Shown piece by piece: positions 18,914 through 27,250 of a stretch of DNA of 64,000 bases. Origin of the DNA: Vreelandella stevensii S18214 (GTDB lineage Bacteria; Pseudomonadota; Gammaproteobacteria; Pseudomonadales; Halomonadaceae); the NCBI RefSeq assembly GCF_000275725.1, contig NZ_AJTS01000049.1, forward strand, positions 124,001 to 188,000, written 5' to 3'. Position 1 is the stretch's first letter. Each line of letters starts with the position of its first letter. The translations under genes were made by a program, and so were the position numbers. The notes under the pieces are model-generated. The model had not been told where the DNA came from and searched no databases. It saw only the letters and a list, made by a program, of their open reading frames with translations.

Positions 18914-19927
18914 ATGCTCAAGCAACCTGTCAGCTCGTTTCCTCGCGCGATTAAATCCCTGCTGGTGGGCGCCACCGTCACGGTAGCGTCACTGGCCATG
19001 GTGCTACCTGCTGCGGCAGACAGCTACCCGGAACGCCCGCTCAACATGGTCGTCGGGTTTGGTACCGGCGGCAGCGCCGATCGGTTGGCCCGTTTGATGT
19101 CGGGATACATCTCCGAAGAGATTGGCGTACCCATTCAAGTCACCAACCGCCCAGGGGCGGGAACTCAGGTCGCTTCCAACTACGTGCTGAACGTACCGGA
19201 CGACGCCTATACCGTTTATGCCTCTACCTTTGCCCCTTACCTGACCAACTCGATTCTGACGGGTGGGGCCAATTTCAGCGTGGATGACTTCTCTTACATC
19301 AATTTTCAGTGGTTCGACCTCGACCTGATCGCAGCCAACAAGGACAGCGGTTACGACGACCTGCCTTCGCTTTTGGAGGCGATTCGTGAGCAGCGCGGCC
19401 AGGTGCGCGGTGCCGTGGTACAAGGCTCGGCGGGCCACCTGATGGTGCGGTTGCTGCTGGAAGAAGCGGGCATCCCCCAGGAAAACCTCAACCTGGTGAC
19501 CTACAACAGCGGTGGTGAAGCGCGTTCGGCGGTGGCCGGTGGCCAAGTGGATTTCGTCTCCATCAGTGCACAGGGCAGCGAAGGCATTCGTGAGTTCCTG
19601 ACGCCGCTGGCCATCGTCAACGACGAGCGTATCGAGCAGTGGGATGCACCGACCATCAATGAGGCCCTTGCTCCCATGGAGCTGGAAGTGCCTGTGCTGC
19701 AAGGCTCCATGCGCGGCTTCGCGGTGACCAGCGAAGTCGAGCGCCAGCATCCGGGCCGTTACGAAGCCCTCGCGGATGCCATCCAGAACGCGCTGGCGCG
19801 TAAGGACGTGCAAGAGCATCTGGAGCGCAATGAAATGGGCGGCGTATGGGTAGGCCCCGAGCGTTCCAATGAGCTGATGCGCGAAAACTACGACGTGTTC
19901 GAGAAGTACGCCCACCTGCTCAACTGA
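18914..19927 (+). CDS. tctC: TTT periplasmic substrate-binding protein, TctC family
   Basis: This 337-residue protein has a signal peptide ending in AAADS near residue 36. The mature part starts YPERPLNMVVGFGTGGSADR and continues with NRPGAGTQVASNY, the Bug/TctC-family ligand-loop pattern. It is the periplasmic binding component for a citrate-like tricarboxylate or another carboxylate. AAGAGA lies 7 nt before the ATG at 18914. It leads the operon tctC-tctB-tctA plus an AbrB-type gene. The family often binds carboxylates through water-mediated contacts, so the ligand cannot be named from sequence. Confidence 0.88.
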   Translation: MLKQPVSSFPRAIKSLLVGATVTVASLAMVLPAAADSYPERPLNMVVGFGTGGSADRLARLMSGYISEEIGVPIQVTNRPGAGTQVASNYVLNVPDDAYTVYASTFAPYLTNSILTGGANFSVDDFSYINFQWFDLDLIAANKDSGYDDLPSLLEAIREQRGQVRGAVVQGSAGHLMVRLLLEEAGIPQENLNLVTYNSGGEARSAVAGGQVDFVSISAQGSEGIREFLTPLAIVNDERIEQWDAPTINEALAPMELEVPVLQGSMRGFAVTSEVERQHPGRYEALADAIQNALARKDVQEHLERNEMGGVWVGPERSNELMRENYDVFEKYAHLLN

Positions 19928-19994
19928 TCACCCCATCGTCTGACGATCCTGTAGTGGCAGGCACCCTAAAGGGGTGCTTGCCAGGAGTTTACCC

Positions 19995-20447
19995 ATGACG
20001 GCACAAAAACGTGACTATGGGGACGCGCTCGTCCTCATCGGTCTGGCGAGCTTTACGCTGTGGTATCTGATGGATGCCATTCGCGTCTCCGCGACCCCCC
20101 AGAACTTACTGCTGATTCTTCCCATGGCGCTGCTGGTACTGGCGCTGATTGCCCTGGAGGTGGTACTGCGCCTGAAGAAAGGCACGCTGCTGACCCAGGA
20201 CCAGCAAGAGGAACCCCTGCTGCGTACGCTGCCGGTGGTGGGCCTGTTTGCCGCTTACGTGATGTCGTTGGAAACCCTGGGTTTCGACCTGGCGACGGTG
20301 GCGTTCATCGCGTCTTTTCTGATTCTCAAGGGTGAGCGCAACTGGCTGGCGGTATTCGGCTTCAGCGCGCTGTTTGGCCTTGGTGCAGCGTTCTTTTTTT
20401 CGCGAATGCTGCCTTACCCCATGACGCTGCTGCTGCTGCCCAGCTGA
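19995..20447 (+). CDS. tctB: TTT small membrane subunit, TctB family
   Basis: This 150-residue protein has four hydrophobic helices, the usual TctB topology, and ends in PYPMTLLLLPS. ATG at 19995 has CAGGAG 8 nt upstream, so the seven codons before it are not translated. It lies between tctC and tctA, in the canonical order, and forms the small subunit of the membrane translocator. Confidence 0.85.
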   Translation: MTAQKRDYGDALVLIGLASFTLWYLMDAIRVSATPQNLLLILPMALLVLALIALEVVLRLKKGTLLTQDQQEEPLLRTLPVVGLFAAYVMSLETLGFDLATVAFIASFLILKGERNWLAVFGFSALFGLGAAFFFSRMLPYPMTLLLLPS

Positions 20448-20466
20448 ACGCATCGAAGGAGGCAAC

Positions 20467-21975
20467 ATGATTGATTTTGGTGCCGTCGAGCAGAGTATGA
20501 ACCTGCTCTTCTCCAGCGCAGGCCCTTGGCTCGTGGTGATTCCCGGTATCGTGCTGGGGCTGATTTTTGGGGCAACGCCGGGCCTGCAGATCTCCATGGC
20601 CATGGCGATCTTCTTGCCCATGACCATGTACATGGACTTCATTCAGGCCATGCTGTTCTTGACGGCGATTTTTACCGGCGGCTCGTTTGGCGCAGGGATC
20701 CCGGCCATTCTAATGAATATCCCCGGGACTTCCTCGGCCATTGCCACGGCCTTTGACGGCTACCCGATGGCGCGACGCGGGCAGCACAACCAGGCGCTGG
20801 GAGTGGCGTTGGCCGCCTCGGTGGTCGGTTCGCTGATGGGCTACGTGGTGCTGTTCTTCATGATCCAGCCGCTCTCCTATATGGTCCTGCGCCTGGGGCC
20901 CGCCGAGATGTTCGTGGTGATCCTCTGGGGCATGACGCTGATCGCCAGCCTCAAGGGTGAACAGGTGCTCAAAGGCCTGGTGGCCGGTTTCGTGGGGCTG
21001 CTGGTGGGAACCATCGGGTTCAACGAGATTGGCCTGGCCCGTGGCACCATGGGGCAAACCTACCTGCTGGATGGGGTGCCGGTGATTCCTGCCATGATGG
21101 GCATGTTTGCGGCGTCCGAGCTGTTCAAGCTGGCCAACAAGGGGTTCATCGTCGAGTCGGCGGATGCGCGCAAGGTGCGTGCCAGCGAAATTTTTCAGGG
21201 CTGCAAGATGGCGCTGCGTCATCCTGTGGTGATGATTCGCGGTGGTTTGATCGGTGTGCTGGTGGGTGCGGTGCCCGGCGTCGGGTCGTCGGTTTCCAAT
21301 CTGCTCTCCTACATCGAGACCAGGCGGCGGGATAAAGACCCGGACTCCTACGGCAAGGGCAACCCCAAAGGGGTCGTCGCGTCCGAGGCCGCCAACAGCA
21401 GCTCGGAGGGCGGCTCCATGGCAACCCTGCTGGCGCTGGGTATTCCCGGCGGTGGGGCAACGGCGGTGATGCTGGCCGCGTTTGCCATGCACAACATTAC
21501 CGGTGGCCCGCAGTTCATCCGCCAGCAAACGGACGTGGTCTACGCCATCATCTTTGCCAACTTCGCCCAGGTATTCTTGCTGGTCATCGTGGGGATTTTG
21601 TTCATTCCGCTGCTGGCCAACATCGTCAAGGTGCCCATGCGCTATCTGATTCCTTCCGTGCTGGTATTGGCGGTCATGGGGTCGTTCGGGCTCACCGGCA
21701 ACATGACCGGGCCTGCCACGGTGCTGGTGTTTGCCGTGATCGGCTGGATCTTCCGCCACTACGGTTACTCGGTGCCTGCGGCGGTCATTGGCATGCTGCT
21801 GGGGGCTCTGGCGGAGAAGTCGCTGCTGCACTCCTACCAGATCAGTGGCGGGGACATCACCTACGTGCTGGAGCGGCCTGCGACCCTGGCCATCCTGGCG
21901 CTGTTGTTGATTTCGCTGTTTGGCCAGCCGCTGGTCAAGCGCTTTCAGTCGCGGCGTGCGGCGGCCCGGGCGTAG
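20467..21975 (+). CDS. tctA: TTT large membrane subunit, TctA family
   Basis: This 502-residue protein has about 12 hydrophobic helices. It shows the TctA signatures IFGATPGLQISMAMAIFLPM near residue 35, GGSFGAGIPAILMNIPGT near 75, and LALGIPGGGATAVMLAAF near 325. It forms the transport channel with TctB and receives substrate from TctC. AAGGAGG precedes the ATG. The end lies 19 bp before the GTG of the AbrB-type gene, consistent with one operon. Confidence 0.92.
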   Translation: MIDFGAVEQSMNLLFSSAGPWLVVIPGIVLGLIFGATPGLQISMAMAIFLPMTMYMDFIQAMLFLTAIFTGGSFGAGIPAILMNIPGTSSAIATAFDGYPMARRGQHNQALGVALAASVVGSLMGYVVLFFMIQPLSYMVLRLGPAEMFVVILWGMTLIASLKGEQVLKGLVAGFVGLLVGTIGFNEIGLARGTMGQTYLLDGVPVIPAMMGMFAASELFKLANKGFIVESADARKVRASEIFQGCKMALRHPVVMIRGGLIGVLVGAVPGVGSSVSNLLSYIETRRRDKDPDSYGKGNPKGVVASEAANSSSEGGSMATLLALGIPGGGATAVMLAAFAMHNITGGPQFIRQQTDVVYAIIFANFAQVFLLVIVGILFIPLLANIVKVPMRYLIPSVLVLAVMGSFGLTGNMTGPATVLVFAVIGWIFRHYGYSVPAAVIGMLLGALAEKSLLHSYQISGGDITYVLERPATLAILALLLISLFGQPLVKRFQSRRAAARA

Positions 21976-21994
21976 CGCAGCAACGGGGGAACGG

Positions 21995-23014
21995 GTGAAA
22001 AAAACGCTGAAAACCATTGGTTTGGGATGTTTGGGTGGCCTGGTGGCCACCCTTTTTTCGCTGCCGCTGGCGTGGATGCTAGGGGCGCTGTTCATGGTCA
22101 TGGGCGTTTCGCTGGCAGGCGTTCGCACCGGGGTAGACAAGCGCTTGCATCGCGTGGCCATTGCCCTACTGGGACTGTTCATCGGTAGTCGTATCCACGC
22201 GGACGAGCTGGTGAGCCTGGTGCAGTGGTACCCCAGCGTGCTGGCCATGCTGGCCTACATGGTGCTGATGCTGGCAGGAGGGTACTGGATCTTTGCTCGT
22301 GCCCGCGTCGGCAGCCTGAACGCCATGTTCTGTGCCTACCCAGGCAGCATGAACTCGGCCCTGGTGCTGGCCGAGCGTGCCCATGGTGACCTGCGCTGGA
22401 TCGCCATTTCTCACTCGCTGAGGCTGGTCACCGTGGTATCGGGCGCAGCGCTGCTGGCCAGCCTGTTCGTCGACAGCGTGGCCTTGCCGCCCTCGGCCGA
22501 GCCGCTGTCGCTCATGGGGGTGCTGCCACTGCTGCTGGCTCCTGCTTGCTGGTGGCTGGGTCGCCTGATCCGCTTGCCGCTACCGGAGTTTCTGGGGCCG
22601 ATGGCGGCAGGTGCCTTGATTGCCAATGTGGGCGTAGCCTACACGCTGCCCAATGAAATCCTGCTGGTGACCTTTCTGGTGCTGGGCTCCTCGGTGGGCT
22701 CGCGTTTTTCAGGCACCCACTGGAAACAGGTGGTGCGGGTAGGGCGGTTCGGCATGCTGTATGCGCTCTTTGCGCTGGTGGTGGCCGCGTTGATGGCCTG
22801 GCTGGTGGCCAGCGTCACGTCATTGCCGTTCGTGGCGGTGATGCTGGCGCTGATTCCGGGGGGCGTCGGGGAGATGGCGGTCATCGCCATGGTCATGGGG
22901 ATCGACCCGGTTTACGTGGTCTCTCACCATATTCTGCGGCTGCTGTTGCTGATCTTCATGACGCCGCTGATGATCCGCCTGACGACGCTGGCAGCACCGG
23001 AAACGCCACCGTGA
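21995..23014 (+). CDS. AbrB-family membrane protein linked to the TTT operon
   Basis: This 339-residue membrane protein has two glycine-rich repeats: LPLAWMLGALFMVMG near the start and a matching PEFLGPMAAGALIANVGV in the middle. This is the internal duplication typical of AbrB-type proteins, often mislabelled ammonia monooxygenase. About ten hydrophobic helices are visible. GTG at 21995 was chosen because GGGGGA lies just upstream and the earlier in-frame codons are polar and overlap tctA. These genes frequently accompany TTT operons, but their role is unproven. The 3' end overlaps the convergent kinase gene by 59 bp. Confidence 0.75.
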   Translation: MKKTLKTIGLGCLGGLVATLFSLPLAWMLGALFMVMGVSLAGVRTGVDKRLHRVAIALLGLFIGSRIHADELVSLVQWYPSVLAMLAYMVLMLAGGYWIFARARVGSLNAMFCAYPGSMNSALVLAERAHGDLRWIAISHSLRLVTVVSGAALLASLFVDSVALPPSAEPLSLMGVLPLLLAPACWWLGRLIRLPLPEFLGPMAAGALIANVGVAYTLPNEILLVTFLVLGSSVGSRFSGTHWKQVVRVGRFGMLYALFALVVAALMAWLVASVTSLPFVAVMLALIPGGVGEMAVIAMVMGIDPVYVVSHHILRLLLLIFMTPLMIRLTTLAAPETPP

Positions 23015-24371
23015 CTTCCAGCCCGCCCTGAGGGCGATTGCGCACGGTAAGCTGGGCGCCGTGGGTAGTGGCCACCTGTTCGACGATGGCCAGGCCAAGG
23101 CCGCTGCCCGGTGCATGGGCGTTATCGCGGAAAAACCGTTCGGTGAGCTGCGGCAGCCGGGCGGGGTCCACCCCCACGCCGTCATCGTGCACGCTGAGTC
23201 GTACCGTATCGGCGTCATGGGTGAGGCCAATGGTAATGGTGCCCTGGTAAGGGAGCGCGCCGCCCGCGTGGAGGCTGGCGTTATCGATCAGGTTGATCAC
23301 CAACCACTGCAGCAAAATGGGGTCGCCATGAATGGAGGGCAGGGACTCGGGCTGCTCGAAGGCCAGCTCCTGGCCCTTTTGGTAAATGCCGGTGGCGACC
23401 TGCTGGCAAGCCTGCTGGCATAGTGCGATCAGGTCAACGGCCTGCAGCTGGGTGAGTTCGAACAGCTCACTGCGGGTCTTGGCGTATTTCAGCAGCTGTT
23501 GCACGGTGTGCCCGGCATGCTCGGCAATGCGCTGAATCTCCAGCAGGTTGGCCCTGTTGGCGGGTGATTGCTCGCTCTTCAGGGTCATTTCCGTGAGTGC
23601 CCGAATCTCTGAAATGGGCGTGCGTAGCTGGTGGGAAACGTCGGCGTTGAGCTGTTGGGTGCTGGTAATACTGCTTTGCATGCGTTGCATCAGGTAATTG
23701 ATGCTTTGCGTCAGGGGACGTATTTCCCTGGGCACGCTGTCGCGGATGGGCTGCAGGTCGTGGGGCGAGCGCTGGCGCAGTGCGCGGCTGATGGCGTTCA
23801 AGGGGGCAAGGCCACGGTGGATGGCGAGGAGCGCCAGCGTGATCGCCAGCAGCCCGGTCACCGCCGTGAGCCCGGCCAGGGTGACCATGAAGTCGTGGGT
23901 CAATGAGTGCCGGGTCTCTTTTGATTCCGCCACGATGACTTCGATGTCCACGACATCACGCCCGCGGCGAAAAGGGAAGGTCAAGGCCACGGCCCGCAGC
24001 TCGTTGCCTGCGTAAGCCACGTCGTAAAACAGCGGCGCGTCGAGGGAGTCGGGCGGATCGCCCAGCCCTTGAAAACCGGCAATCATGCCCCCCTGGGCTT
24101 CCCGGATACGGTAGAAAATCTTGCCCTCCCCACGACTGCCCAGCGTGCTGATGCTGAAGTAGTGCATGTTGATGCGTAGCTGGCCATCGGCGGTATATAC
24201 CCGACGCTCCAGGCGCTGGGCGGCATTCAGCAGCATGGCGTCGAAGGCTTCGTTGATCTGCTTGCTCAGCAGCAGGTAGCTGGAGAGCAGGGCCAGGAAG
24301 GCCAGGGCGGTGAACGGCAAGGCAATCCACAGCAGCAGGCGACTGCGGATGGAGCGGGGTGTCTGGGTCAA
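22956..24371 (-). CDS. tctE: Sensor histidine kinase, TctE-like
   Basis: This 471-residue kinase has an N-terminal transmembrane helix (about 10-33) and a periplasmic domain of about 130 residues containing the tricarboxylate-sensor pattern GEGKIFYRIREAQGGMIAGF. A second helix lies near 163-185. The H box is LNADVSHQLRTPISEI, with N box NLIDNASLHA, G1 DDGVGV and G2 GSGLGLAIVEQV. It is coupled to the regulator gene by a 4-bp ATGA overlap. TctDE pairs sense citrate-like acids and switch on tctCBA, which lies next door and converges on this operon. Confidence 0.88.
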   Translation of the reverse strand: MTQTPRSIRSRLLLWIALPFTALAFLALLSSYLLLSKQINEAFDAMLLNAAQRLERRVYTADGQLRINMHYFSISTLGSRGEGKIFYRIREAQGGMIAGFQGLGDPPDSLDAPLFYDVAYAGNELRAVALTFPFRRGRDVVDIEVIVAESKETRHSLTHDFMVTLAGLTAVTGLLAITLALLAIHRGLAPLNAISRALRQRSPHDLQPIRDSVPREIRPLTQSINYLMQRMQSSITSTQQLNADVSHQLRTPISEIRALTEMTLKSEQSPANRANLLEIQRIAEHAGHTVQQLLKYAKTRSELFELTQLQAVDLIALCQQACQQVATGIYQKGQELAFEQPESLPSIHGDPILLQWLVINLIDNASLHAGGALPYQGTITIGLTHDADTVRLSVHDDGVGVDPARLPQLTERFFRDNAHAPGSGLGLAIVEQVATTHGAQLTVRNRPQGGLEVTVAFPVLPASSGGSSAAS

Positions 24372-25051
24372 GGCGCGCCTTCCTCCGAGGCGGGTGGGGC
24401 CAGGTAATAGCCCAGCCCTCGCACGGTTTTCAGGCCGAAGTCATGGCCGATCTTTTTGCGAATACGTGAAATGTAGGTTTCCACAGCGGCGTAGCTGATG
24501 GCTTCATCCGTCGAGGAGAGCCGGTCGATGATCTGGTCCTTGCTGACCAGCCGATTCTGATTGATCAGCAGGTATTCGATGACCTCCAGCTCACGGCGGT
24601 GTAGCGTGAGGGCCTGGCCGTCCACGCGCAGCTCCATGGCATCCGGAAAGAACTCCAGGCGCCCGCAGCGCAAGCTCTCACCGCCAAAATGCTTGGCTCT
24701 TCTGACCAGCGCGCGGGCTCTGGCGGCTACCTCGTTCAGCGAGAAGGGCTTGCACAGGTAATCGTCCGCACCGACTTCCAGCCCCAGAATGCGCTGGTCC
24801 AGGGTGTCGCGGGCGGAGATGATCAAGACGGGAATGGTGTTCTGCTGGTGGCGCAACAGGCGCAGCAACGACATGCCATCGAGCAGCGGCAGCCCCAGGT
24901 CGAGTACCAGCAGGTCATACCCCCCTTGCTGCAGCATGAGCAGCGCTTTTTCACCATCGCAGGCCACGTCGATGGTGAAGCTGGCCTCTTCTAACGTCGA
25001 GGCAATCGAGCGCGCAAGATTGTCGTTATCTTCTACGATGAGCGCTTTCAT
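24368..25051 (-). CDS. tctD: OmpR-family response regulator, TctD-like
   Basis: This 227-residue regulator has a receiver domain (IVEDNDNL, Asp in LLVLDLGLPLLDGM, Lys in LCKPFSLNE) and a C-terminal winged helix (LTLHRRELEVIEYLLINQ through YISRIRKKIG, then GLGYYL). ATG at 25051 starts exactly at the receiver strand; nine upstream codons are judged untranslated. It is the probable transcriptional activator of the adjacent tct operon. The stop overlaps the start of the kinase gene. Confidence 0.88.
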   Translation of the reverse strand: MKALIVEDNDNLARSIASTLEEASFTIDVACDGEKALLMLQQGGYDLLVLDLGLPLLDGMSLLRLLRHQQNTIPVLIISARDTLDQRILGLEVGADDYLCKPFSLNEVAARARALVRRAKHFGGESLRCGRLEFFPDAMELRVDGQALTLHRRELEVIEYLLINQNRLVSKDQIIDRLSSTDEAISYAAVETYISRIRKKIGHDFGLKTVRGLGYYLAPPASEEGAP

Positions 25052-25101
25052 GGTGCATTGACCCGTAGCGGTGCCCAAGTGCGCCTGTCGACCTGCCAGG
25101 C

Positions 25102-25812
25102 TTACCCTTCGGGCTGATATTTGTAACCCACACCATACACCGAGCGAATGATTTCCTGCTCGGGCAGGGCTTCGGTGATCTTTTTGCGCAGCTTCTTGAT
25201 ATGGCTGTCGACGGTACGTTCGGACACGATGCGGTTGTCGCGATACATGTGGTCCATCAACTGCTCGCGGCTGAAAATACGCCCCGGCGACTGCATCATA
25301 ACGCGTAATAGCTGAAACTCCACGGCGGTGAGCCCCAGGTCCTGGCCATTGACGAGGGCCTGCCAGCCCTCTTCATCCAGGGTGACCGGCGCTTGCCGTG
25401 TGGTCGGGGTGTGGCCGGTGGCCTCGGCAATGGCTTGGCTGCGGCGCAGCACGGCCTTGACCCTGGCCACCACCTCGCGGGGGCTGAACGGCTTGCAGAT
25501 GTAGTCATCGGCGCCCAGCTCCAGCCCCAGCAGCCGGTCCACCTCCTCGACCTTGGCCGTCACCATGATGATGGGCAGCAGCGGCCACTGCTGGCGTATT
25601 TCCCGGCACAGGGTGAGGCCATCCTTGCCGGGCAGCATGACGTCCAGCAGTACCAGCGCCGGTGAGTGCTGGGTGAGCCAGGGCATCACGTCGCTGCCAT
25701 GGCCGATGATGGTGGGGGCGAAGTTATGGCTGCCAAGGTAGTCCGCCATGAGCCTGGCAATTTTGGGTTCGTCTTCGACGATCAGCAGGGATGCTTCCTG
25801 GGTCATGGTCAA
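25102..25812 (-). CDS. baeR: OmpR-family response regulator, BaeR-like
   Basis: This 236-residue protein has a receiver domain with acidic residues in LLIVEDEPKIARL, the phospho-acceptor in LVLLDVMLPGKDG and Lys in ICKPFSPREVVARV. A winged-helix domain follows, ending SVYGVGYKYQPEG, close to BaeR. The gene lies 7 bp after the kinase gene in a four-gene unit with an RND pump, so it probably activates this pump in response to envelope stress or toxic compounds. The start may be ATG at 25812 or the in-frame ATG two codons later. Confidence 0.85.
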   Translation of the reverse strand: MTMTQEASLLIVEDEPKIARLMADYLGSHNFAPTIIGHGSDVMPWLTQHSPALVLLDVMLPGKDGLTLCREIRQQWPLLPIIMVTAKVEEVDRLLGLELGADDYICKPFSPREVVARVKAVLRRSQAIAEATGHTPTTRQAPVTLDEEGWQALVNGQDLGLTAVEFQLLRVMMQSPGRIFSREQLMDHMYRDNRIVSERTVDSHIKKLRKKITEALPEQEIIRSVYGVGYKYQPEG

Positions 25813-25819
25813 CTCGCAT

Positions 25820-27250
25820 TCAGTAAGGGTCAGAAGAAATCAGCGGAAAGCGCAGTGTCCAGGCCAGCCCGCCCAATGTCGAGGCGCTGGCTTCCATGGT
25901 GCCCCCGTGAGCACTCACCAGGGCGCTGGCAATTGACAGGCCCAGGCCGCTACCGCCGCTGGCACGGTTACGCGACCCCTCGACCCGATACAGGCGTTCG
26001 GTGAGCCGCCCCAGCTCGCTGTTGGGGACGCCGGGGGAGCTGTCCTGCCAGACGATGACGGCCTGACCGCGCGCGCAGCCGAGCGTGACGCGCAGCGCCC
26101 CAGGCGATTGCGTATAGGCACAGCTATTGTCCAGCAGATTGCTCCACAGCTGGCGCAGGCGTTGGGCATCGCCGCGAATCATGATGTCCTCTTCCAGCTG
26201 GCAGGTCAGGCTCAGGCCGCTCTGCTCCAGCCAGCGGTCGGCGTCGGTCAGGCGGCTGCCCAGACTGTCGCTCAGGTTCAGCGGGGCCAGCTGGATGTCC
26301 AGCGCTCCCGCATCGCTTTGCGAGAGCAGTCGCAAGTCGGAGACCAGGCGCTCCAGCTGAGCCACTTCCTGGGCCAGCGAGCTCAGGTTTTCCTGATTCA
26401 GCGGGCGAATACCATCCTGCATGGCTTCGATTTCACCGCGCAGTACGGCCAGCGGCGTGCGCAGCTCATGGGCCGTGTCCGACACCCAGCGTGCCCGGGC
26501 CTCGCGGCTGGCTTCCAGGGTGGCCGCCAGCACGTTGAAATCCCGGGCCAGGCGAGACAGCTCATCGCGGCCGCGTTCGGGCAAGCGGGTATGGTAGTCG
26601 CCTTCGGTGAGCCGCAGGGTGGCACCGGCCAGCGCCCGCGTGCGTCGGCCCAGCCACCAGGAGAGTCCGCCAGCCAGCAGCAGAGAGGCCAGGCCCAGCG
26701 AGACCACGATCAGGATCAGGTTGCGCTGCTGGCGCTCCAGAAAGCGGCTCTCCATGCGCTCCATCATCTCCTGGGGCGGGCGAAAGCCGAGGGCGCCAAT
26801 GGCTTCACGCTGGCCATTGGGCGCCAGATCGCTGTAGAGGGTCATCCAGTGCCAGTTGCGGGAGCCCCGTGGAGTATCGCTGGGGGGAATGATGGCGTGG
26901 CCATCGGCATCCTGTAGAGCGAAATCCTGCGCCTCCCCCAAGGGAGATGGCCGATCACGATGCTCCTGGCCCAGCTCGAAGCGCACGATGTAGGGCCAGC
27001 GGTCGGGGGCCTCTTCCAGCCACGCCCAGCTGTTCTGAGTTTCCCAACGGGTAATGAGGCCGTCGGCCAGCAGCGTGGCACGGCGCTCCTGGGCCTGGTT
27101 CAGGTAGTCGAGAAAGCCGCGGTCGATACTGTAGGTGACCGCCAGAAATACGCTGGCGGCAATGGCCACATTGACGCTCAGGATGGCCGCGAACAGCTTC
27201 ATGCCCAGCCGCGAAGGGCGCCACTGGCGCAGGCTATGTAACGCCTTCAT
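25820..27250 (-). CDS. baeS: Sensor histidine kinase, BaeS-like
   Basis: This 476-residue kinase has a transmembrane helix at about 16-40, a periplasmic domain of about 130 residues, and a second helix near 180-202. A HAMP domain (RLTEGDYHTRLPERGRDELS) leads to the H box VSDTAHELRTPLAVLRGEIE, an N box (NLLDNSCAYT) and G2 (GGSGLGLSIASALV). The H box with E-I-E-A-M-Q-D-G matches BaeS-type kinases. It overlaps the RND gene by 4 bp (ATGA), showing that pump and sensor are translated together. Confidence 0.86.
   Translation of the reverse strand: MKALHSLRQWRPSRLGMKLFAAILSVNVAIAASVFLAVTYSIDRGFLDYLNQAQERRATLLADGLITRWETQNSWAWLEEAPDRWPYIVRFELGQEHRDRPSPLGEAQDFALQDADGHAIIPPSDTPRGSRNWHWMTLYSDLAPNGQREAIGALGFRPPQEMMERMESRFLERQQRNLILIVVSLGLASLLLAGGLSWWLGRRTRALAGATLRLTEGDYHTRLPERGRDELSRLARDFNVLAATLEASREARARWVSDTAHELRTPLAVLRGEIEAMQDGIRPLNQENLSSLAQEVAQLERLVSDLRLLSQSDAGALDIQLAPLNLSDSLGSRLTDADRWLEQSGLSLTCQLEEDIMIRGDAQRLRQLWSNLLDNSCAYTQSPGALRVTLGCARGQAVIVWQDSSPGVPNSELGRLTERLYRVEGSRNRASGGSGLGLSIASALVSAHGGTMEASASTLGGLAWTLRFPLISSDPY

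Noticed and set aside
20710-22248. Long minus-strand open frame through tctA
   Set aside because: It is antisense to a clear TctA protein and shows no family motif.
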